NCBI RefSeq assembly: GCF_001625575.1
Contig: NZ_AUXV01000072.1
Coordinates: 1-64,000, forward strand
Length of the DNA stretch: 64,000 nt
Source: Pseudoalteromonas luteoviolacea S2607
Lineage (GTDB): Bacteria; Pseudomonadota; Gammaproteobacteria; Enterobacterales; Alteromonadaceae
Reading direction: 5' to 3'
Below, piece by piece: positions 7,542 to 15,718 of this stretch. The notes under the pieces are model-generated. The model was not told the DNA's origin, did not search any database, and saw nothing but the letters and a program-made list of their open reading frames with translations. How positions within the stretch are numbered: position 1 is the first letter of the stretch; every line of letters begins with the position of its first letter. A program made the position numbers and the translations under genes.

Positions 7542-9245
7542 ATGGTGCTATCAAGAATTTGTTTTTTAGTATTTTTTTTAACAACACCTTTTTTTGGTAG
7601 CCTCTCGACAGCGTGGGCTAAAGATCACGCTAAATGGCTTAAAAGCTGCGGCAATGACCGTCAAGTAGATATAAATGATGGCAGCTTTACTCGCGAGTTA
7701 AGCTCGGAACATGTTTTGCCACAGTTAGAAAATGCGACGATCTCTTCGATCACCCTCCATCAGCTTAACGTTTTTGATACTTCTTTACCCGAAGAAGACA
7801 ATGCCTTATTCAGGTTTGCTAACCGCGCTCATGTCACCACTAAACCAGACGTAATTAAGAGTATCCTGCTCTTTAAAGAGCGCAGTAAATATGACCCTAA
7901 ATTACTGATAGAATCTGAGCGTTTATTACGTAAACAGCCATACTTGTATGATGCTAGAGTATTCGCAGAGACAGACTGCGATGGAAATATCGCAGTAACA
8001 GTCGTCACTAGGGACCTTTGGACTTTACTGCCTGATATCAGTTTTAGTCGCAGTGGGGGGGAAAATTCAAGCCGTATAGGGTTTCGTGAAAGTAACCTTT
8101 TTGGGCATGGAAAACGCCTTTCTCTGACACATATAGACGATGCGGATAGAAGTGGTTACCTTTTTGTCTACGATGACCCCAATATACTGTCTACGCGATA
8201 CCAAGGTCGATTGGAATACTCTGACAACGACGATGGCGAACGACACTATATTGGTGTCGACTACCCTTTTTTCTCAACCAACACCCCATACAGTTATGGC
8301 GCACTTAACTTTGCTAATAAACGTATAGAGCCACTTTATGAAAATGGAGAAACAGTTTCTGAGTTTCTTCAAGAAACAGAATTATCCCAAGCATACTTTG
8401 GCATGGCCAAGCAACTTGCAAATAGTTGGACGCGCAGATTCATAGTTGGCTATCGAGATGAGGAGCAATCATTTTACCACATTGCAGAGACGCGCTTACC
8501 CATCGCTGAAAATCGCTCACTCAGTTATCCATATGTGCAAACCCAATGGTTTCAAGATGCATTTATCAAGGTTAAAAATTTTGATTCCATATACCGAACC
8601 GAAGATCTCAACCTTGGATGGAATATTAATACGTTGCTTGGCTTTTCAAGTGATTCTGTGACAAACGATGACACTCGATGGATTTGGAACGCATCAATTA
8701 GTAAAGCTCATTTCAGCTCTGAAAAAAGCTTGATGCGATTTCGTTTGTCAGTTGATGGGAATTGGAATGTCGAGAAGGGTGAAAGCGAGAATTTTATCTC
8801 TGAACTCAATTTAGAATATTACCTGAACACACATGACATTGAATCTTGGTATGCTCAATTAAATGTGTCGTATGGTAAGCACCTAACAGAAGATAAGCAG
8901 CTTACGTTAGGAGGTGAGACTGGCTTAAGAGGTTTTCCTGCCAGATACCTGCAAGGTGAGAAGCGTATTGTACTCAACTTAGAGAAACGCTATTACTGGG
9001 AGTACGACCTGTTGCAACTCTTTAAGATCGGAGGGGCTGCCTACTTTGATATAGGTCGCGTCGATGGCAAAGCGCTCTTTATCGAAAACAGTAAGTACTA
9101 TAAAAATATTGGATTTGGCCTGAGAATGGCACCCAGTCGCGCAAATTCGGGGCTTGTTTTACACCTGGACTTAGCCGCCCCGATTAATAAACCTGACAAG
9201 GTTGATTCAGTTCAGTGGCATTTTACTGTGAAAAATAAATTCTGA
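7542..9245 (+). CDS. Omp85-superfamily outer-membrane barrel protein
   Basis: About 567 residues with a signal peptide ending near STAWA. The following 150 residues include one POTRA-like segment (residues about 100-160: LLIESERLLRKQPYLYDARV, then IAVTVVTRDLWTL). The C-terminal two thirds form a beta-barrel containing the RGF motif of Omp85 proteins (TGLRGFPARYL) and ending in Phe (VKNKF). It is much shorter than BamA and has too few POTRA units for it; it also differs from two-partner secretion TpsB pores, with no TpsA partner nearby. ATG 7542 is preferred over an upstream TTG at 7530. Function unknown. Confidence 0.75.
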   Translation: MVLSRICFLVFFLTTPFFGSLSTAWAKDHAKWLKSCGNDRQVDINDGSFTRELSSEHVLPQLENATISSITLHQLNVFDTSLPEEDNALFRFANRAHVTTKPDVIKSILLFKERSKYDPKLLIESERLLRKQPYLYDARVFAETDCDGNIAVTVVTRDLWTLLPDISFSRSGGENSSRIGFRESNLFGHGKRLSLTHIDDADRSGYLFVYDDPNILSTRYQGRLEYSDNDDGERHYIGVDYPFFSTNTPYSYGALNFANKRIEPLYENGETVSEFLQETELSQAYFGMAKQLANSWTRRFIVGYRDEEQSFYHIAETRLPIAENRSLSYPYVQTQWFQDAFIKVKNFDSIYRTEDLNLGWNINTLLGFSSDSVTNDDTRWIWNASISKAHFSSEKSLMRFRLSVDGNWNVEKGESENFISELNLEYYLNTHDIESWYAQLNVSYGKHLTEDKQLTLGGETGLRGFPARYLQGEKRIVLNLEKRYYWEYDLLQLFKIGGAAYFDIGRVDGKALFIENSKYYKNIGFGLRMAPSRANSGLVLHLDLAAPINKPDKVDSVQWHFTVKNKF

Positions 9246-9554
9246 TTTAAATGTTTTAGAGAAGAGTACTGGCGCTCTCGACAGGGATCGAACCTGTAAC
9301 TTAGCTTCCGGAGAGCCACGTGATATCCATTTCACCACGAGAGCACAGCATTAAAGGCAGCAACATAATAATCATATCTTTAACGAAATACCAGCCCAGC
9401 TACAACTGTATGCCTATAATTTAAACTAATTATTAAAAATCATATTCAATTGGACTAAGCCTCATATATTTAGCTATGCTTAGAGTTTAACAATAATAAA
9501 CGTAAATCGATTTTAGTAGCTAGGCTACCTAACATCATCTAGAGGATTTGTATT
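9246..9554. other. Intergenic region holding tRNA-Arg
   Basis: Between the Omp85-like gene and the small HTH gene. It contains the minus-strand tRNA-Arg at 9270-9344. The rest (9345-9554) is AT-rich and holds the tRNA promoter and the upstream region of the HTH gene. I see no further gene and no obvious att duplication. Confidence 0.6.
9270..9344 (-). tRNA. tRNA-Arg (anticodon CCG)
   Basis: On the minus strand the acceptor stem is GCTCTCG paired with CGAGAGC. The anticodon stem-loop TGGCT-CTCCGGA-AGCTA gives anticodon CCG (reads CGG, Arg). The T arm contains GGTTCGATCCC, and CCA is encoded in the DNA. All stems pair apart from a G-T in the anticodon stem. Confidence 0.93.
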
Positions 9555-9737
9555 ATGACCCCTATGACCACTGAGCAAGTTGCAGAGTTTTTAAGTGTAA
9601 AAGTGGAGCGTGTAAGACGGCTTGCAAGAGAGAACTTACTGATTGCAAAAGACCATGACGAAAATGGCCAACCGATCTTTGACAAGGATGATGTCGAGAA
9701 GTATAAAGAACTAGCGAAAAGGCTAGGTGGTATTTAA
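9555..9737 (+). CDS. Small helix-turn-helix (excisionase/MerR-like) protein
   Basis: A 60-residue protein made almost only of a winged helix-turn-helix of the HTH_17/excisionase type: TEQVAEFLSVKVERVRRLAREN, then a wing (DHDENGQPIFDKDDVEKY). AGAGGA eight bases before the ATG supports the start. Such proteins act as excisionases, AlpA-like regulators or small nucleoid factors. No integrase or phage gene is near, so a chromosomal regulator is more likely than an active element, although the neighbouring tRNA gene makes a relic possible. Confidence 0.75.
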   Translation: MTPMTTEQVAEFLSVKVERVRRLARENLLIAKDHDENGQPIFDKDDVEKYKELAKRLGGI

Positions 9738-9778
9738 GTGCTTTATGGCCTCGCTAGTACTTACTTGCGAGGCAAAAC

Positions 9779-10612
9779 CTACCGGTTTTCTTCCAGCCAC
9801 TTAATCAGCAAACATTCTAAGGGCTTACAAGGTTCTTTAAACTGCTTTTTCTGGTACCAAGCAATACTCACAATTAAGTAGCACCCTATGTACGCTTCAA
9901 GCTTTTTTTCCGCATAGTTTGGAAGAGGTGATTCACAGTTATCATAATAAGTATCTAACAAGGTTTTCTGTTGGCTTTTAGTGAGCTCGAAAGAGCAACT
10001 TAGTGCGGCCAAGTCAAAGTACAAATCGTTATATTGAGCATATTCAAAATCGATAAAGTAGATACCATTGCTTGTTTGCAGTACATTGTCTTTCACTAAA
10101 TCATTATGGCAGTAACGGATGTCATGCGGCCACCGAGACAACTGTCTATTTAACTTGTCAGCTAAACCATCTAGATTTAAAAAAAACGCGGCCTCAGAGA
10201 GGTGATGCTTCAATTCTAGCTTAGTTTTATCAAGTACATTACAGTGGTGAATCGCAACAAGTGTTTTTACAAGTGCTTCTGACACCTTTACATCATAAGA
10301 AGATGCAGTTAAGTATTCGAGCACCGCGATTTTCTCTTGAGCATCGACATATAAGACAGACTGCGCTAAACCGTGCTCTGCAAGTTGCTGTTGAGCTTGC
10401 AGAGCTTCTTGAGGAACTGAATCGGCGTAAAACTTGATTATGTATTTATTACCATCGAGCTCAAAATAAAAATTGCGATTACTCAGGCCCTTTTCAAGTT
10501 TCCGAATACTGCTTGACTGATAATGTGGATATAGTTTGTACAAAACAGTTTGCACAAGTGCTAATTCAGAGTTCTGCAAGGCGCTTGCCTTCTTTTTTGG
10601 TATATTGTTCAT
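9779..10612 (-). CDS. Choline/thiamine-kinase-like phosphotransferase
   Basis: About 277 residues with the aminoglycoside phosphotransferase/choline kinase fold. Visible motifs: GLSNRNFYFEL (nucleotide loop), an ATP-binding Lys (KYIIKFY), the catalytic loop CHNDLVKDN and the metal-binding IDFEYA. Overall it resembles ThiK (thiamine kinase). The upstream partners are a PnuC-family permease (overlapping by 47 bases) and a YkoF-like protein, so uptake followed by phosphorylation of a vitamin, most likely thiamine, is the best inference. The start MNNIPKKK (10612) is preferred; an ATG at 10657 lies further inside the permease gene. Confidence 0.75.
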   Translation of the reverse strand: MNNIPKKKASALQNSELALVQTVLYKLYPHYQSSSIRKLEKGLSNRNFYFELDGNKYIIKFYADSVPQEALQAQQQLAEHGLAQSVLYVDAQEKIAVLEYLTASSYDVKVSEALVKTLVAIHHCNVLDKTKLELKHHLSEAAFFLNLDGLADKLNRQLSRWPHDIRYCHNDLVKDNVLQTSNGIYFIDFEYAQYNDLYFDLAALSCSFELTKSQQKTLLDTYYDNCESPLPNYAEKKLEAYIGCYLIVSIAWYQKKQFKEPCKPLECLLIKWLEENR

Positions 10613-11186
10613 ACCACTTTTTGTAACCCCAACAGGCCATAACTGTGTAAAAAACATAGAGCGCTAGCGTTGGATAATAACCCTTCAGGTAATACAGGTA
10701 CATTGAAGTTGCATCTATTAGTATCCAGTAAAGCCAATTCTCCAATACCTTTTTGGCCACTAAGTAAGTTGTTACGATAGCAAAGCAGGTCGTCAAACTA
10801 TCCAGGTAAGGCAGATCTGCATGTGTATAGGTATCGGTAAGGTATCCCATCGTAACAGCTGCGCAAGCGGTCACAATGATAATGAGCATGTGGCGCTGCA
10901 ATGACCAAGATACGATTTGTGACTCCTCATTCTTTTTGCCAGAGCGCCACATCCACCATCCTACAAAGGCCATTGCCAAATAGTAGAAATGCAAAAATGA
11001 CTCCATGAGTAACGCACCATTCCAATACATTATGGTATAAATGAATGTGCTAACGAACGCAGCTGGCCAACACCATATATTTTCTTTAATAGCGAGCAAT
11101 AAATAAAGCATTGAGAGTACAACGGCTAAATATTCCCACCCAGACATTGCAGTAAACCCTGCAAGCGTTTCATATATCAGTTCCAT
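10566..11186 (-). CDS. PnuC-family transporter, probably thiamine type (PnuT)
   Basis: A 206-residue inner-membrane protein with about seven hydrophobic helices and the PnuC-family features ENIWCWPAAF in the N-terminal part and VLENWLYWILIDATSMYLYY in the C-terminal part. PnuC carries nicotinamide riboside; PnuT relatives carry thiamine. These facilitators need a cytoplasmic kinase to trap the substrate, and here that partner is a ThiK-like kinase rather than NadR. Its start directly follows the upstream YkoF-like stop (11186/11186), so the genes are translationally coupled. Substrate is inferred from context. Confidence 0.8.
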   Translation of the reverse strand: MELIYETLAGFTAMSGWEYLAVVLSMLYLLLAIKENIWCWPAAFVSTFIYTIMYWNGALLMESFLHFYYLAMAFVGWWMWRSGKKNEESQIVSWSLQRHMLIIIVTACAAVTMGYLTDTYTHADLPYLDSLTTCFAIVTTYLVAKKVLENWLYWILIDATSMYLYYLKGYYPTLALYVFYTVMACWGYKKWYEQYTKKEGKRLAEL

Positions 11187-11440
11187 TAAACCTCAGGAGA
11201 TAAGTCGCCAGATATAAACTTACAAACAAAAACACTCTTTCCAAATTGCTCGTAGGATGCCTTCATTTCTTTTTGTAGTACTTCCATCACAACATCGTAC
11301 TCGCCAAAAATTTGGGTGGACATCGTATTTGTGATTACTTTCAACTCGCCGTGTTGATTTACCCTATCGATAAACGATTTTATAAAAGGTATGTAATCAG
11401 AGTGAAGTGGGTACTTACTGATTTCTACCGAAAGCTGCAT
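11186..11440 (-). CDS. YkoF/MTH1187-like thiamine-binding family protein
   Basis: An 84-residue protein resembling single-repeat YkoF/MTH1187 family members: an initial beta strand LSVEISKYPL, a helix (YIPFIKSFIDRVN), VITNTMSTQIFGEYDVVMEVLQKEM and a final KSVFVCKFISGDL strand. YkoF binds thiamine/HMP in Bacillus. It is first in the operon with the PnuC-like permease and the ThiK-like kinase, and GGAG precedes its ATG. No TPP riboswitch elements are visible in the 80 bases upstream. Family assignment is by pattern, so moderate. Confidence 0.65.
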   Translation of the reverse strand: MQLSVEISKYPLHSDYIPFIKSFIDRVNQHGELKVITNTMSTQIFGEYDVVMEVLQKEMKASYEQFGKSVFVCKFISGDLSPEV

Positions 11441-11521
11441 TCAATGCTCCAAAGTCTATTAACCATTCTAAAGTCCCTGCAGTGTACATGTTAACGACCC
11501 AATTGGGCAAAAGAACTTAGC

Positions 11522-12022
11522 TTAGGGTTTTATATTTAAATTGTTTGCTTCATTTATAAAGCTTCTTGGGAAGTAGTTTATCCAGTCCTGCTGGTAGTAA
11601 ATCAGGCCATCTTCATTGAGCTTTAATAACGTCGTAAAGCGCCAAGGCCCTAACTGATTAGTATTGTAGACAAAAGGGTTAAATGAACCATATAGCACGA
11701 TGGTTCTTTGTTGTTCATCAATTACTTGTTGGGTGACCACGAAAGTAGGCGCATTGTTCAAAACCTTAAAATCACCGGCAGCCCAGTTGAAGAATTCTGC
11801 AAATTCACGCTTATTGTTTACCCTAATGCCATAGAGCATGTCTTCTAAAACAACATTTTCATCGTAATATGACAGGAACTCGTCAAAATTTTCCCTTTTT
11901 TGATAAGCAGTTACATACTGTTTTGCAACTTCGGATAACGTAATTGCGCTTTCACTTTTAGGAGTAACATTACAGGCACAAAGGAATACAAGGAGCGTAC
12001 CCAGACACAAATTTCTTAGCAT
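11522..12022 (-). CDS. Lipoprotein with SnoaL/NTF2-like domain
   Basis: A 166-residue protein with a lipoprotein signal (LLVFLCAC, Cys at about residue 17). The mature part looks like a SnoaL/NTF2-like alpha-beta barrel (LSEVAKQYVTAYQKRENFDEF, YDENVVLEDMLYGIR, WRFTTLLKLNEDGLIYYQQDW). These domains bind small ligands or act as simple isomerases. It follows the GH109 gene but a strong terminator (12065-12091) lies between, so it has its own transcript. No specific function can be given. Confidence 0.75.
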   Translation of the reverse strand: MLRNLCLGTLLVFLCACNVTPKSESAITLSEVAKQYVTAYQKRENFDEFLSYYDENVVLEDMLYGIRVNNKREFAEFFNWAAGDFKVLNNAPTFVVTQQVIDEQQRTIVLYGSFNPFVYNTNQLGPWRFTTLLKLNEDGLIYYQQDWINYFPRSFINEANNLNIKP

Positions 12023-12064
12023 TTTTCATCCTTACACTAATTGATGCGTACTTATTAAAACATA

Positions 12065-12091
12065 AAAAAAGCGCCTTACTGGCGCTTTTTT
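12065..12091 (-). terminator. Rho-independent terminator after the GH109 gene
   Basis: AAAAAAGCGCC-TTACT-GGCGCTTTTTT: GC-rich core with A/T flanks on both sides, directly abutting the stop codon (TAG at 12092-12094 on the minus strand). Confidence 0.88.
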
Positions 12092-13465
12092 CTAGGATCC
12101 AACTATTCCCAGCGGTTCCGCCGTTCGCCACTCACCTCTCGTAAAGTCAGGGATCTCTATGGACTCACTTCGGTTGGCTACTGACTGCGCTGATAATGGA
12201 GATATCACGGACCACGCTGCGCCATCATAAACATCTTGGTCTAGTGGCTCACCATTTCTTAGACAGTAAATCATGCGCCAGAACATTAGAAAGTCCATTC
12301 CGCCATGGCCACCATTTCGCTCGGCCTCTGTGCCCATTTTGACCCAAAGTGGGTGGTCATACTTTTTGTACCAATAGCTCATATCTTCATCCCAGTCATG
12401 GAATGAGCCCCTACCACCGCTTTCTAGCGCAATTCGATTAGGGAACCCCGCAAACACACCATTAGTGCCTTGAATGAGATTATGGCGAGAGTATGGTCTT
12501 GGTGTCGTAGTATCATGCTGAACAACAATGGAGCGCCCTTTTACAGTTTTAATCATCGTTGTGTTCATATCCCCGCAAATGTAGTTTAGCGCATTGCGTT
12601 GATGATCAGCATCAAACTCTCTACGAGCATAAGCGGCACGTCCAAGCGCCGGCGAACTCATCGAAGTTAAGTAATCAAATCGATCACCTCGGTTGATATT
12701 CATGTAATGAGATACTGGCCCTAAGCCATGGGTGGGATACAGGTTTCCATCGCGGCGAGTATGCCATTCAGTGCGCCATGAGCCAGTTTTATGCTCAATT
12801 TCCTTCATTTGCCAACGCAACTCATGAATATAGGCAGCTTCTCCATGTAACAGTTCTCCAAATACGCCTTGGCGAACCATGTTCAACACCATTAACTCAT
12901 CGCGCCCGTAATTTACGTTTTCCATCATCATGCAATTTTTTTGGGTACGCTCTGCGGTGTCAACAATTTGCCACATTTCCTCAACAGTCAACGCCAATGG
13001 CACTTCAACAAAGGCGTGTTTGCCACTAGTCATGGTATCGATAGCCATCGGAGCATGCCACTTCCATGGTGTAGAGATGATCACAATATCGATATCTTCG
13101 CGGCTCAGCATCTCTTTGTATGCTAATTCACTGCTACCATATAATGCAGGTTTGCTTTTTCCATTATCGGTAAGAAACTTTGCAGAACGTTCCAAAACTT
13201 CGCTATGAGTATCACAAATAGCGACTATTTCAGTTCCCTCAATATAGCTCATGCGCTTTACATGTCCATAACCCCGCTGCCCGACACCAATAAAGGCAAC
13301 TCTGACCACATCCATTTTAGGGACAACCAGACCGATGACTGAGTTTCCTTGTTTGCGTTGTGATTGGTTCATTGAGTGTTGGGTCTGCACGCAGCCTGAT
13401 ACCATGCCTGCAGCAGCTGCCGCGCCGGCAGCTTTTAAAAAGTGTCGTCTATTTATTTGAGTCAT
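12092..13465 (-). CDS. GH109-type alpha-N-acetylgalactosaminidase (Gfo/Idh/MocA fold), Tat lipoprotein
   Basis: 457 residues. The N-terminus has a twin-arginine motif (NRRHFLKAAG, Arg6-Arg7) followed by a lipobox (VSGC, Cys25), so Tat export and lipid anchoring are likely. The mature part is a Gfo/Idh/MocA dinucleotide-binding fold (VRVAFIGVGQRGYGHVKRM) with the GH109 signatures EVPLALTVEEMWQ, YPTHGLGPVSHYMNINRGDR and GGHGGMDFLM. GH109 enzymes cleave terminal alpha-GalNAc using tightly bound NAD+. The neighbouring NahK-like kinase and nucleotidyltransferase point to amino-sugar salvage. It has its own upstream region (13466-13649) and terminator. Confidence 0.85.
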   Translation of the reverse strand: MTQINRRHFLKAAGAAAAAGMVSGCVQTQHSMNQSQRKQGNSVIGLVVPKMDVVRVAFIGVGQRGYGHVKRMSYIEGTEIVAICDTHSEVLERSAKFLTDNGKSKPALYGSSELAYKEMLSREDIDIVIISTPWKWHAPMAIDTMTSGKHAFVEVPLALTVEEMWQIVDTAERTQKNCMMMENVNYGRDELMVLNMVRQGVFGELLHGEAAYIHELRWQMKEIEHKTGSWRTEWHTRRDGNLYPTHGLGPVSHYMNINRGDRFDYLTSMSSPALGRAAYARREFDADHQRNALNYICGDMNTTMIKTVKGRSIVVQHDTTTPRPYSRHNLIQGTNGVFAGFPNRIALESGGRGSFHDWDEDMSYWYKKYDHPLWVKMGTEAERNGGHGGMDFLMFWRMIYCLRNGEPLDQDVYDGAAWSVISPLSAQSVANRSESIEIPDFTRGEWRTAEPLGIVGS

Positions 13466-13541
13466 CTTCGATCCTAAAATAAAGCCTATATTTGTTAGTA
13501 ATTTTTGTTTCTGACTTAAAATTCAAATTGGTGTCGTGCCC

Positions 13542-13554
13542 AGCGAAGTTCGCT
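13542..13554. repeat. Short palindrome upstream of the GH109 gene
   Basis: AGCGAA-G-TTCGCT, a 13-base inverted repeat about 80 bases upstream of the GH109 start, in the only region that can hold its promoter. A possible operator; no regulator is known. Confidence 0.35.
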
Positions 13555-13620
13555 CAATGACAATACAGATCGTAGTAACGCTAACTGATACAGATTCCAT
13601 AAGCAAAAGGATGCGATAAA

Positions 13621-13656
13621 CTCATAAAAAAAGCGCTTTCGCGCTTTTTTTATGAG
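13621..13656 (-). terminator. Perfect 16-bp-arm terminator overlapping the kinase stop codon
   Basis: Arms CTCATAAAAAAAGCGC and GCGCTTTTTTTATGAG with the four-base loop TTTC: a perfect inverted repeat. The kinase stop codon (13650-13652) lies inside the right arm. With T-runs on both strands it should terminate transcription coming from either side. Confidence 0.9.
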
Positions 13657-14783
13657 TTTATGATTGCGCTTAATTGCGCTTCTTTATTTACAATGTCTTT
13701 GTATAAAGCAAATTGGTTTCTTGCTCGTTCTAGATTATGCGTCTCATGCTTCACGGCAAAATAATTATCACCGTCTAGATAATCTGTCAAAAAGCGAATA
13801 CCTATCATTAATGGCATTACTTTGGCACCTAGGATAAAGCTGCGTTTTTCAGCTTCTGTAAGTTTGTCAGCTACCGCGGATATGTAGCCCTTTACAATCG
13901 CTTCAAAGATATTGATACGAACAGCTACATTGCTAAGATTCGTCGAGTCTTCTTGTTCTGGAGAGCAAAAAGTTCTCACCATATCACCGAAGTCATATAA
14001 CCAGTAGCCAGGCATGCACGTATCAAGATCGATAACAGCTTTAGCCTCGTTAGTTTCCGAGTTGAATAGCATGTTATTTATCTTTGTATCATTATGACAA
14101 ACTCGTAGAGGCAAAGTAGCTTCCACAGCTTTTACTTCCTGCGCAAGCTCAAACTGAGATTCGCAAAACGCGATATCGTCAACACAAGTTTCACCGCGTC
14201 CTAGCGGGTCACTCTGTATCAGGTTTTTAAGCTTTTCAATACGCATACTCAAATTATGAAAATCAGGAATAACCGTATTGAGTTGCGTAGCGTCAAAATC
14301 ATTTAACGCATTTGCAAATTCACCAAATGCACCCGCTGCTGTTTGAGCTTTAATGGCGCAATCGACAACGTCTTCACTGTAGCTCTTACCAATAAACTCT
14401 AATGCACGCCATACTTCCCCCTGATACTCCACTAAGAACTTACCAGAAGTAGTCGCAACGTGTTTTATAATCCCTAAGCCGTATAAGCCAGATTGTGCTT
14501 TCGATGCTAAGTGCATCTCTATCAAACGGGCATTATCGACCAAATGCTCAGGCTGAGGAAAAACCGTTGTATTCAATTTTTGAACGACGAGCGCTCTATT
14601 ACCGTCGGTTAAAAGCATGGTCGTATTAATGTGCCCACTACCAATCGGTTTCATCGAGATCTCTTCGCCTGATAGGCCGTACTGTACAGCTAAATGTTCA
14701 GCATTTGAACGATATTCCATACTTACCTTGTAAATGGGTGTAGTAATTAAACTTGCGGCTAATTCATCCGTGACGTAGTTCAT
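13650..14783 (-). CDS. NahK-like N-acetylhexosamine 1-kinase (phosphotransferase family)
   Basis: About 377 residues of the aminoglycoside-phosphotransferase fold closest in pattern to NahK, the GlcNAc/GalNAc 1-kinase of Bifidobacterium. Visible are GSGHINTTMLL (nucleotide loop), the catalytic loop CHNDTKINNMLF and the metal loop VIDLDTCMPGYWLYDFGDMVR, which NahK shares. It would make GalNAc-1-P or GlcNAc-1-P from ATP and the free sugar. It overlaps the upstream nucleotidyltransferase by 20 bases; ATG 14783 has AGGA seven bases upstream, better than ATG 14801. The sugar is inferred from context. Confidence 0.8.
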   Translation of the reverse strand: MNYVTDELAASLITTPIYKVSMEYRSNAEHLAVQYGLSGEEISMKPIGSGHINTTMLLTDGNRALVVQKLNTTVFPQPEHLVDNARLIEMHLASKAQSGLYGLGIIKHVATTSGKFLVEYQGEVWRALEFIGKSYSEDVVDCAIKAQTAAGAFGEFANALNDFDATQLNTVIPDFHNLSMRIEKLKNLIQSDPLGRGETCVDDIAFCESQFELAQEVKAVEATLPLRVCHNDTKINNMLFNSETNEAKAVIDLDTCMPGYWLYDFGDMVRTFCSPEQEDSTNLSNVAVRINIFEAIVKGYISAVADKLTEAEKRSFILGAKVMPLMIGIRFLTDYLDGDNYFAVKHETHNLERARNQFALYKDIVNKEAQLSAIINS

Positions 14784-15651
14784 GTATTTTTCCTGCGACA
14801 CTGTCTATTTCTTCTTTATAGGTAACACCAAACCATCTGTCACGCGATCGATAAACGCGAACGATAGTTTGCTCTAAATTAATCATGTGCTGAATGCAAT
14901 CGGGTAAATAATACTCTTTTTTGACATCGCTGTCATGGGATTCTAAAAAGCGCTCGAATTGATACTCTAAATGTGCAAACAAAGGCTGTGTTATTCCCCA
15001 GCAGGTCATTGATGCTAGCGCACTTTCATTTATCGATTTTAATTGTTTATTATGTATCCCTGTAAAGCCACTTTCAGCGTGTTTGATATCTGTATACTCA
15101 TGAACCGATAAAAGGGTGTTGTTATCAAGTTGACATACACCTCTATTCACACCGCCCACTTCAGACATCGTTTGAGATAAAGGATAGGCTACTATCGCCA
15201 TATTGCTAGTATCATGATCTGCTGAACAAAAATGCTCGACAAGCTGCAAATATGCATTAGGTCCATAGTAGTCATCAGCTGTAATGACGATTGCATTGCC
15301 CGATACAAACGCTTTGGCACATAGTAACGCGTGACCAGTCCCCCAAGGCTTCTTACGATTTCCCACAAAAGTAGCAAATCTGCTTGGTATCGCCTCAATT
15401 GACTGCTCAGCTAAATCTATCTGTAAGTCTGACGGTAATCTCGGTAAAATCCGAGATTCAACCACTTCCCTTACAGATGCATTTATCACCAATACAACGT
15501 GTCTTACGCCAGCGTTATACGCATCCAAAATGCTGAGTTCCATGATTGTCTTACCTATTTTTGGCAGTTCAGCAATTTGCTTCCCACCACCAAAACGTGT
15601 CCCTAAACCACCGGCTAATACAACCAGTGAAGGTAATGCTGCATCTGTCAT
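14764..15651 (-). CDS. Sugar-1-phosphate nucleotidyltransferase
   Basis: A 295-residue NTP-transferase-fold protein: VVLAGGLGTRFGGGKQ at residues 10-25 (signature GGxGTR), an acidic metal site VITADDYYG, then WGTGHALLCAK and MTCWGITQPLF. Coupled by overlap to the NahK-like kinase, it probably joins the sugar 1-phosphate to UTP, giving UDP-GalNAc or UDP-GlcNAc. It lacks the C-terminal beta-helix acetyltransferase domain of GlmU. First gene of its operon; an AT-rich inverted repeat lies 70-110 bases upstream. Confidence 0.8.
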   Translation of the reverse strand: MTDAALPSLVVLAGGLGTRFGGGKQIAELPKIGKTIMELSILDAYNAGVRHVVLVINASVREVVESRILPRLPSDLQIDLAEQSIEAIPSRFATFVGNRKKPWGTGHALLCAKAFVSGNAIVITADDYYGPNAYLQLVEHFCSADHDTSNMAIVAYPLSQTMSEVGGVNRGVCQLDNNTLLSVHEYTDIKHAESGFTGIHNKQLKSINESALASMTCWGITQPLFAHLEYQFERFLESHDSDVKKEYYLPDCIQHMINLEQTIVRVYRSRDRWFGVTYKEEIDSVAGKIHELRHG

Positions 15652-15718
15652 TATAAATTCACTAGCAATTTATTTTAAGTTCAAGGAGTCTACCTAGCTT
15701 TTTCATAAATTTAAAGCA

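Noticed and set aside
9270..9344. tRNA-Arg as attachment site of an integrated island
   Set aside because: No integrase, no repeated tRNA 3' end and core genes on both sides.
11441..11521. TPP riboswitch before the YkoF-like gene
   Set aside because: Neither the CTGAGA nor the ACCTGATCTGGATAATGCC-like core could be found on the minus strand.
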